Shown one piece after another: positions 1 to 5,141 of a stretch of 5,141 bases of DNA. Location: contig JAFAQW010000222.1 of the NCBI GenBank assembly GCA_019245995.1, forward strand, positions 1 through 5,141, read 5' to 3'. Source of the DNA: Vulcanimicrobiota bacterium (GTDB lineage: Bacteria > Vulcanimicrobiota > Vulcanimicrobiia > Vulcanimicrobiales > Vulcanimicrobiaceae). The notes under the pieces are model-generated. The model did not search any database. It was not told the DNA's origin and was given only the letters and a program-made list of their open reading frames with translations. The position numbers were made by a program, and so were the translations under genes. Within the stretch, counting starts at the first letter, position 1; the number at the start of each line of letters is the position of its first letter.

Positions 1-1597
1 TTCATTGACGGCCGCCGCGCTCAGCGCGTGCACGAAGGCCGGCGTTACCGGTGGGCCGGCGCCAAGCACGCACTACTTACGGATTGCCGATGGCAGCGGC
101 GACGTTCCGACGCTCAACCCGCACCTCTTCACCGAGACCACTCTCGGCTACATCTCCCAGATGACGCAAGCGTATCTCGCCAGGTACGACGCGCAGAACC
201 GGCCCTATCCCGAACTGCTCACCGTCATCCCAACGCAGGCCAACCACGGCATCAGCGCCGACGGCGACACGATCACGTGGCATTTGCGCCGCGGGGTGCG
301 CTGGTCGGACGGGGCGCCCTTCAATGCGGACGACGTGGTGTTCTCCACCAAAGCGGTGCTCAATCCGGCAAACAACGAGGTCGGCCGCGACGGCTGGAAC
401 TTGATCACGAAGATCGACGAGCCCGATAAATATACGGTCGTCTATCACCTCAAACATCCTTATTCGCCGTACATCCCCACGTTTTTCGGCAGCGCCGGTG
501 CGAATCCGAGTGTGCTGCCCGCGCATCTCTTGGCGCGATATCCCAACATCAACAACGTGCCGTATAACTCGAAGCCGGTCGGCATCGGGCCGTTTCGCGT
601 CGTGCAATGGAAGCGCGCCGACAGCATCGAGTTGGAGGCAAACCCCTATTACTTCCGAGGGAAGGCGAAGATTGCGCGGATCACGTTCAAGCTGGTGCCC
701 TCGCGCGACACGCTGCTGACGCTGCTCCAGACGAGCGACATCGATCTCTGGCCGGAAGTCCCCGCGTCGTACATTCCAAAAACGAAGGCCATCGATAAGG
801 TCGACACGGACGTCCGTACCGGCATCTATTACGCACACGTGGACTTCAACGTCCGGCGGCCGCTGGTGGCCGACGTCCGAGTCCGCAGCGCCATCCGGTA
901 CGCCCTCGACCGGCGCGAGATGGCGACGAAGATTCAACATGGCTACGTGACTCTCCAGGAGAGTTTCGTGTCCCCGGTGCTTCCATTTGCGCCGAAGGGG
1001 ATACCGTTCGTCGAACACGATGCCGACAAGGCCCGTCAGCTGCTCGATGAAGCGGGTTGGAAGGTCGGTCCGGGCGGCATACGGGTAAAGAACGGGGTTC
1101 GTCTGATGCTGCAGTTTCCGTACTATACCGGCGTCTCCACGGCGGACGATACGGTGGAGCTGATTCGCGAGCAGCTGCGGGCTGTCGGCATCGACATCGA
1201 AACGCGCAAGTACGCTCCTGCGATGTTCTTCGCTCCCTATCAGAACGCGGGCATCGTCTACGGCGGCAAGTGGGATATGACGATGTTCGCCTGGCAAGAC
1301 ATTCCCATTCCAGACTACTCGAACACCTTCGAGTGCAACCAGAGTCCGCCGAACGGCCAGAACGTCACGCGATATTGTAACGCGCGAGCCGATGCGCTGA
1401 TGGAGCAGATCAAGGGTACCTACGATCCCGCGAAGCAGCAGGCGGCGTTCGACCGTCTCGTCCGAATGATCGTTGCCGACGTGCCGACGATCGTCTTGGA
1501 CGTATACAACGTCGGGTTCACGCATAACAAGAATCTAGCGGGATTCGATCCCGGCGCCTTTACGCCGTTCGATAATATGTCGAACGTCGATATATAA
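1..1597 (+). CDS. Family-5 ABC transporter substrate-binding lipoprotein (peptide/nickel type), 5' end cut by window
   Basis: Periplasmic solute-binding component of a Dpp/Opp/Nik-type ABC importer (SBP_bac_5 family, cluster C). The reading frame is open from base 2 and ends at TAA 1595-1597. Numbering residues from the TTG at 5, a lipobox L-S-A-C lies at 6-9, so the TTG is inside the signal peptide and the real start lies upstream; the mature lipoprotein should begin at Cys9. The family signature runs at about 92-114 (key residues RRGVRWSDGAPFNADDVVFS). Other family blocks are PVGIGPFRVVQW at 191-202, NPYYFRGKAKI at 213-223, VRSAIRYALDRREM at 293-306 and DADKARQLLDEAGW at 339-352. About 520 mature residues is the usual length, so only the N-terminal signal is missing. 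Cys444 and Cys458 could pair. No permease or ATPase gene is in the window; if present they would lie upstream. Substrate cannot be told from sequence alone: peptide, nickel, sugar and other ligands all occur in the family. Confidence 0.93.
   Translation, partial: SLTAAALSACTKAGVTGGPAPSTHYLRIADGSGDVPTLNPHLFTETTLGYISQMTQAYLARYDAQNRPYPELLTVIPTQANHGISADGDTITWHLRRGVRWSDGAPFNADDVVFSTKAVLNPANNEVGRDGWNLITKIDEPDKYTVVYHLKHPYSPYIPTFFGSAGANPSVLPAHLLARYPNINNVPYNSKPVGIGPFRVVQWKRADSIELEANPYYFRGKAKIARITFKLVPSRDTLLTLLQTSDIDLWPEVPASYIPKTKAIDKVDTDVRTGIYYAHVDFNVRRPLVADVRVRSAIRYALDRREMATKIQHGYVTLQESFVSPVLPFAPKGIPFVEHDADKARQLLDEAGWKVGPGGIRVKNGVRLMLQFPYYTGVSTADDTVELIREQLRAVGIDIETRKYAPAMFFAPYQNAGIVYGGKWDMTMFAWQDIPIPDYSNTFECNQSPPNGQNVTRYCNARADALMEQIKGTYDPAKQQAAFDRLVRMIVADVPTIVLDVYNVGFTHNKNLAGFDPGAFTPFDNMSNVDI
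20..31 (+). other. Lipobox (L-S-A-C) of the binding protein
   Basis: The four codons CTC AGC GCG TGC encode Leu-Ser-Ala-Cys, preceded by a short Ala-rich stretch. This matches the signal-peptidase II consensus [LVI][ASTVI][GAS]C. The cysteine codon at 29-31 would become the lipid-modified first residue of the mature protein. It is the main reason to treat the coding region as running off the left edge instead of starting at the TTG at 5. After the Cys comes a flexible T/G/P/S-rich linker before the folded domain, as usual in such lipoproteins. Confidence 0.8.
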
Positions 1598-2954
1598 GGT
1601 AGGCGAGCGAAGCGCAGCCGAGCAGCGACAGCGAACGCAACGCGGCCGAAACCGGCGAGGCCGCAAGCAGACCGCTCGCGCGCTGCTCCGCGAGCCAAAC
1701 GGTTGCCGCGCTGGCGTCCGGCGACGCATGGAATCGCCCGAGCGCGTCGGGCCACACCGGCAGCGGATGCGCGTGCGCCGCGGCGCCGGCCGCAGCGAGC
1801 ACCAGCGCCATCGCGATGATTGCGGGACCCAACCGGCCGGGCGACGGTTCGAGCGCACAGAAGGCGGCCGTCAACGCTACCGCGAGCAGGGCGATCTGCG
1901 CGATCCCCGTGGGGCGCTGCGCCATGCCGAGCCAGTCCGTGCCTGCGAGCAGCGTCGCGGGCAGCGCGACGGCGCGCATCCCGTTGCCGCTGCGCAGCGC
2001 GCACCAGACGACGGCCGGATAGGCTACTAAGAGATCGTGCTCGTGGAAGAACGTGGTGACGAACGGCAGCAGCGCCGAGAAGACGGCGAACCGGGCGAAG
2101 CGGTCGGGAACGTGACGCCAAACCACGACGCTGAAAGCGATCGTTGCAAGCGCGCACGCGAGCGCGACGTACGTTGCGCCGGCGATCCCGGCGCCGAAAC
2201 CGTACGCAATGGCCGCGGGCGTGAACTGGATCGCCACGAAGCGTTCGGCCGCGCCGTGTGCCGCGAGTACCGCGAGATATTCGAGCGGCCATTTCAGCCC
2301 CCACGCGATCGTGCCGAAAGCCACTGCCAACGTCGCGCCGATCGCGATCGCGATGGTTCGGCGATTGCGGCCCAACTGCGATACGAGTCCAAGTGCCACG
2401 TTCGGCTGCGACAGCGCCGCGCACACCATCACGGCTGCGCCGAATCCCCAAACGCCCGAGAGCAGCACGGCGAAAGCGGCGGCCGTAAATGCCGGCAGCG
2501 CCAGTTGTCCTAAGGCGGTGTCGCTCGTGATCGGTCCAAACGACGCGGCGAGCAAGAGTGCTCCGAGGAACGGTGTCACGGTGACGCGCGTGCGCGCCAA
2601 CCAAAGCGCGCCGGTGACGAGCGCCAGCAACGCGATTCCGAGCATCGCGATCCACGCTGCGGCTGCAGCGCCGTACGGCATCCGCGCCAGCAAACCGAAG
2701 AGCAGCAGGGTCCAGGGCGGCGCGACGAACGGCAGAAGCTCGTCGCGGCCGGCGTCAACGCCCGGAATGCGGCGTTCGGCATCCCAAATGGCGCGGCCGT
2801 ACGGATTGCCGCCGCTATTCCATGTCGCTCCGGCCGACCAATAGGATTCGAAATCGCGGAGAAATGGCCCGGGCGTCGAGTGCGGACGCGCGGGACCGAC
2901 GGCGAGGAGCATTGCGAGGACGGCGACGCCGAGGAACGTCCACCGCGTTACCAC
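1560..2954 (-). CDS. GT87/DUF2029-type integral-membrane glycosyltransferase
   Basis: Predicted 464-residue polytopic inner-membrane protein of the GT-C fold, resembling glycosyltransferase family 87 (DUF2029; the family that includes mycobacterial mannosyltransferase PimE). Such enzymes transfer a sugar from a polyprenyl-phosphate donor to a lipid or glycan on the outer face of the membrane. What is seen: a first membrane segment at about 5-20; then the GT87-like first loop RDFESYWSAGATWNSGGNPYG over residues 33-53, with Asp34 as candidate catalytic base; PPW at 79-81; GQ at 149-150; SQPN at 182-185; and HEHDLLVAYP at 304-313. Roughly 11-13 hydrophobic segments run through the protein, the last at 437-455, with a basic tail. 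The start chosen is GTG 2954-2952, which overlaps the stop of the upstream protease gene; the frame stays open further upstream only as a shadow of that gene, and an internal Met at residue 15 would cut off the first membrane helix. Donor sugar and acceptor are unknown. The 3' end overlaps the convergent binding-protein gene. Confidence 0.8.
   Translation of the reverse strand: MVTRWTFLGVAVLAMLLAVGPARPHSTPGPFLRDFESYWSAGATWNSGGNPYGRAIWDAERRIPGVDAGRDELLPFVAPPWTLLLFGLLARMPYGAAAAAWIAMLGIALLALVTGALWLARTRVTVTPFLGALLLAASFGPITSDTALGQLALPAFTAAAFAVLLSGVWGFGAAVMVCAALSQPNVALGLVSQLGRNRRTIAIAIGATLAVAFGTIAWGLKWPLEYLAVLAAHGAAERFVAIQFTPAAIAYGFGAGIAGATYVALACALATIAFSVVVWRHVPDRFARFAVFSALLPFVTTFFHEHDLLVAYPAVVWCALRSGNGMRAVALPATLLAGTDWLGMAQRPTGIAQIALLAVALTAAFCALEPSPGRLGPAIIAMALVLAAAGAAAHAHPLPVWPDALGRFHASPDASAATVWLAEQRASGLLAASPVSAALRSLSLLGCASLAYLIYRRSTYYRTA
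1566..1586. repeat. Perfect 7-bp inverted repeat in the convergent gene overlap
   Basis: The arms CGTTCGA (1566-1572) and TCGAACG (1580-1586) are exact reverse complements around a 7-base AT-rich loop, TAATATG. The pairing could extend by two more pairs beyond one mismatch (1563-1564 with 1588-1589). It lies just before the stop of the + strand gene and just before the stop of the - strand gene. Neither side is followed by a T-run, so it is not a canonical intrinsic terminator; it could be a weak two-way transcript-end structure or a chance palindrome. Confidence 0.4.
2948..2954 (-). promoter_or_regulatory. Stop/start overlap GTGGTAA joining protease and glycosyltransferase genes
   Basis: Read on the - strand, the bases GTGGTAA hold the glycosyltransferase GTG start (2954-2952) and the protease TAA stop (2950-2948) in different frames. 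The bases just before it show no purine-rich Shine-Dalgarno, so ribosomes that end the protease probably restart on the GTG (termination-reinitiation). This supports the two genes being on one transcript and fixes the otherwise ambiguous non-ATG start. Confidence 0.6.
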
Positions 2955-3763
2955 GCCGCGCGCATCGCGGCGGTGCCCAGATGTGCCTGCGCCATCACTA
3001 CGACGAGGCCGAGTACCGTCGCGAGATACCAGACGCTGATGCGCATGCGTGCAGCCGTCGTCAGCCGCGCGGCGCGCGGGTCTACGTCGCCGCGCCAGGC
3101 CGCGCTCATCGCCGGAAGGCCGAGCAACCCAATGATTGCGATGAACAGCACCGGAACGTGCAGCACGAGCGCGACGGCGATGAAGGCGACAAATCCCAAA
3201 ATCCAAAGCGGTGGCCAGAGGACGCCGATGATTCGGCCGCCGTCGAACGGCGGCATCGGAATCATGTTGAACAGGTTGAGGAACGCCGAGAGGTCGGCGC
3301 AGGCATACCAAAAGCGCTCGTGCTGAACTTGACCGACGGCGTAACATGCAGCGGCTAACCCAAGCCCGACCAGCGGCCCTGCGAGCGCGATGTAGGCGTC
3401 GTGCTCCATGTCGTCGGGCACCGCGCCGGCCGTAAACGCGCCGAGCAACGGGACGAACACCGGCAGTCGCGCGGGCAGTCCGTAGGCTCGAAACGCGAAG
3501 TAGTGGCCCAGCTCGTGCGCGAGCAGCAACAACATGACCACGACCGCCAGTTTCCAGCCGAAGATCACGATGTAGATCCACAACGAGAGCAAGAACGTCC
3601 AACTGAATCCCAGCAGCTTCACGCCGACAAGTAACAGAAGTTTGAACTTTACGAGCAGCGCGACGAGCGCCGCGATCGCCGCGCCGATTCCGCCCCGACT
3701 CGGGCGTTGCGCGGGCTTCGGCGTCTCGTGTTCCGGTTCTCGCGAAGGCGGAAGGTATTCCAT
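2948..3763 (-). CDS. Site-2 protease family (M50) intramembrane zinc metalloprotease
   Basis: A 271-residue polytopic membrane protease that would cut substrates within or near the inner membrane. The zinc site is clear: HELGH at residues 83-87 inside a hydrophobic helix (two His ligands and the catalytic Glu84), and the second M50 motif NMIPMPPFDGG at 166-176, where Asp174 is the third ligand. A conserved small-residue block LAGPLVG is at 127-133, and PVFVPLLGAF at 101-110 is typical of a common bacterial S2P subgroup. Residues 1-25 are hydrophilic and Pro/charge-rich, so probably cytoplasmic; about six to seven hydrophobic segments follow. There is no PDZ domain (unlike RseP) and no CBS domain (unlike SpoIVFB and Rv0359-like enzymes have or lack variably), so this is a minimal core. 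The start is ATG 3763-3761, 13 bases after the barrel gene's stop; no strong Shine-Dalgarno is visible there, so translation may be coupled to the upstream gene. Its stop overlaps the next gene's start. The substrate is unknown. Confidence 0.92.
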   Translation of the reverse strand: MEYLPPSREPEHETPKPAQRPSRGGIGAAIAALVALLVKFKLLLLVGVKLLGFSWTFLLSLWIYIVIFGWKLAVVVMLLLLAHELGHYFAFRAYGLPARLPVFVPLLGAFTAGAVPDDMEHDAYIALAGPLVGLGLAAACYAVGQVQHERFWYACADLSAFLNLFNMIPMPPFDGGRIIGVLWPPLWILGFVAFIAVALVLHVPVLFIAIIGLLGLPAMSAAWRGDVDPRAARLTTAARMRISVWYLATVLGLVVVMAQAHLGTAAMRAAW

Positions 3764-3776
3764 GCGGCTTTATTGG

Positions 3777-5141
3777 CTAGAAGTCGTATTCGAGCTGGGC
3801 CCGGTTATACTTGAACAGCGGTGAGCCGCCGAGAAGCTGCGTGTTCGACTGCGTTCGCTGCGCGTAGCGGTAGCGCAGCAGGAACCCGCGGTAACGTCCT
3901 TGGCCCGCGGCGCCGAAGTAGTATCGCCCATCGAGCGTCCAGACGTTCGTGCTCTGCGGCGCCAACGCATTGCCGTAGTCGTACCACGCATCGGTCGCGG
4001 CGAAGACGAACCGCCTATCGGGGGACGTGTAGGTCACGCCGGCCTTCCACGACGTCCCGGGCGCGCGCCGGTCGGCCATGCCCTGCGTGACGCTAGTCGT
4101 GAAGAACGGATCCGTGGCGTAGCTGTCCGTGTACGGGCTAGCCCATCCGCCGTAGTAGATTTCTGTTCGTCCGGTACTTTTGCTCGTGAAGCATTGTCCT
4201 GCATTGAGCGGAAGAAGGTATGCGAGCGTAGCTCCCTTCGCCGTGATTTGAAAGTTCGAACCGCACGTTACGTTTTGCGGCAGCAAGATCGTATCCGTAC
4301 GCCACGGAATCGAATCGTAGCCGGCCGTGAGACGAACGTTCTTCGTCAGGTCGGCTCCGATCTGCACGCCGACATCCTGACTGACGATCTTCCCGAGGTA
4401 CGAAAGCCCGCTGTTGCTTTCGAAGCCGCCCTGCAGCGAGATGAACGGCGCCCATCGGGCGCCCTTGAACGTGTACTTGCCGTCGAACCACCAAATATTG
4501 ACCAGGTCGCCAATACCGTAGAAATATCCGTCGGCCGAGAAGCCCGATGATGCGTTCGCGTACCCGGCTTTGGCAAACGCAAATCCGTCGGTGTTGATGC
4601 CGTCACCGCCGGGAGCGTCGACGTTGGCGGGAAGTCCCCGCCCGCCGGCCGGATAGCTTGTAAGCAGCGTCTGCCGGCTGAAATCGGAACTCGTTCGATT
4701 TTCGAACGCGAGCATGTCGGCGGCTTCAAACGTCCAGTGCGTAACGCCGGAGTAGGTCAGATCGGCGCCTGCAAACGCCGCCGGCTTCAGGCGTGAATCG
4801 GACGGATTGGCCCACGGCGATTTGAACAGTTGGTATCCCAGTGCTCCGGAGTAGCCATACGCCTTGTACGCGAGATAGGCTTCGTCCAGTGTGCTCAGCG
4901 TGAAACCGGGGACCGTATCATCCGCGTTCGTATTGGGCGGGGTTTGCGTGACGCAGGCGCCGCCTTTTGCGTGATTCGCCGCGACCGCACACGGCCCGTT
5001 CATCGGATTGGCGTAAAAGTAGGTCGCCCCGATGCTCCATGGAAGGCCGCCGAATCTGTAGTCGGCATCTAGTGAGATGCCGGTATTCCACGTGGCTTGA
5101 TTCACGCCGCCGTAGTTGTACTTTTCTCCGGGGGCGTAATC
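3777..5141 (-). CDS. Outer-membrane beta-barrel porin, OprD-like, 5' end cut by window
   Basis: Probable outer-membrane channel protein. The frame is open to the right edge, giving 454 visible residues (numbered from the codon at 5141-5139). A GTG at 5105-5103 exists, but coding-like sequence continues before it (DYAPGEKYNYGG), so signal peptide and true start lie outside. The protein has many alternating aromatic/polar stretches typical of barrel strands, is rich in Tyr, Gly, Asn and Ser, and ends in the barrel signature QLEYDF with a C-terminal Phe. Residues 85-96 (TLDEAYLAYKAY) and 109-125 (PWANPSDSRLKPAAFAG) resemble the segment of OprD-type and Campylobacter MOMP-type porins where a 'Q-x-x-x-x-P-[FW]-A-x-x-D-x-R-x-x-P' pattern occurs. 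Four cysteines form two close pairs, 51/63 and 293/317, which is uncommon in porins. It is the first visible gene of the leftward operon, 13 bases before the protease gene. Permeated solute is unknown; exact family assignment is moderate, barrel assignment is strong. Confidence 0.75.
   Translation of the reverse strand, partial: DYAPGEKYNYGGVNQATWNTGISLDADYRFGGLPWSIGATYFYANPMNGPCAVAANHAKGGACVTQTPPNTNADDTVPGFTLSTLDEAYLAYKAYGYSGALGYQLFKSPWANPSDSRLKPAAFAGADLTYSGVTHWTFEAADMLAFENRTSSDFSRQTLLTSYPAGGRGLPANVDAPGGDGINTDGFAFAKAGYANASSGFSADGYFYGIGDLVNIWWFDGKYTFKGARWAPFISLQGGFESNSGLSYLGKIVSQDVGVQIGADLTKNVRLTAGYDSIPWRTDTILLPQNVTCGSNFQITAKGATLAYLLPLNAGQCFTSKSTGRTEIYYGGWASPYTDSYATDPFFTTSVTQGMADRRAPGTSWKAGVTYTSPDRRFVFAATDAWYDYGNALAPQSTNVWTLDGRYYFGAAGQGRYRGFLLRYRYAQRTQSNTQLLGGSPLFKYNRAQLEYDF

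Noticed and set aside
77..1525. Long antisense open frame of 482 codons opposite the binding-protein gene
   Set aside because: It is in exact codon register with the sense gene, a well-known by-product of high-G+C coding sequence with few stop-complement codons. Its translation is rich in Arg, Asp, Val and His with no recognisable domain, while the sense frame is a textbook family-5 binding protein.
1420..2655. Open frame of 411 codons on the - strand across the glycosyltransferase and binding-protein ends
   Set aside because: Its translation is dominated by Arg, Ala and Gly with no membrane segments or motifs, and it spans the ends of two well-supported genes in other frames; it is a frame shadow.
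2037..2844. Open frames on the + strand (158 and 211 codons) opposite the glycosyltransferase gene
   Set aside because: Low-complexity Ala/Arg/Ser-rich translations without domains or plausible ribosome sites, antisense to a clear membrane-protein gene.
2822..3358. Open frame of 178 codons on the + strand opposite the protease gene
   Set aside because: The translation is Arg/Ala/Glu-rich with no motif, and the opposite strand carries intact zinc-protease motifs in a different frame.
2955..3602. Upstream extension of the glycosyltransferase frame to 3602 (680 residues)
   Set aside because: The extra 216 codons lie wholly inside the protease gene in another frame, are Arg/Ala-rich, and lack any family match; the GT87-like features begin only after GTG 2954.
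3764..3776. Possible promoter or terminator between the barrel and protease genes
   Set aside because: Only 13 bases separate the stop from the next start, with no hairpin or -10/-35 pattern, so the two genes are more likely co-transcribed.
3900..4550. Open frame of 216 codons on the + strand opposite the barrel gene
   Set aside because: Arg/Val-rich antisense translation without a recognisable domain; the - strand frame shows barrel composition and a proper C-terminal aromatic residue.

Overview
The window is fully packed with four protein genes and no RNA gene, mobile element or CRISPR array that I can see. Base composition is high in G+C. A lipoprotein-type solute-binding protein together with a beta-barrel outer-membrane protein points to a diderm (Gram-negative-type) bacterium. 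The combination of a short-lipobox family-5 binding protein, an OprD-like barrel and very tight packing reminds me of uncultured soil phyla such as Eremiobacterota (WPS-2), but that is an impression and was not tested.

Layout. On the + strand, positions 1-1597 carry the 3' part of a family-5 (peptide/nickel/oligopeptide type) ABC transporter substrate-binding lipoprotein. Its true start and most of its signal peptide lie before the window. On the - strand, three genes run leftward from the right edge: a 5'-truncated outer-membrane barrel protein of OprD-like appearance (5141-3777), a site-2-protease-type M50 intramembrane metalloprotease (3763-2948), and a GT87/DUF2029-type integral-membrane glycosyltransferase (2954-1560). 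The first junction is 13 bases; the second is a 7-base overlap in which a GTG start straddles the protease stop. These three are therefore very probably one transcript. The operon converges on the binding-protein gene, and the last 38 bases of the two coding regions overlap tail to tail, with a small perfect inverted repeat inside the overlap.

How the genes fit together. All four products act in the cell envelope: nutrient capture in the periplasm, an outer-membrane channel, an inner-membrane protease, and a polyprenyl-phosphate-sugar-dependent glycosyltransferase. The binding protein is on the opposite strand and need not be functionally tied to the other three. No known named system is formed by barrel + M50 + GT87, so a shared role is speculation. 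I found no convincing previously undescribed system; the points worth a second look are modest ones concerning gene boundaries, the convergent overlap, the paired cysteines in the barrel and the odd operon composition.
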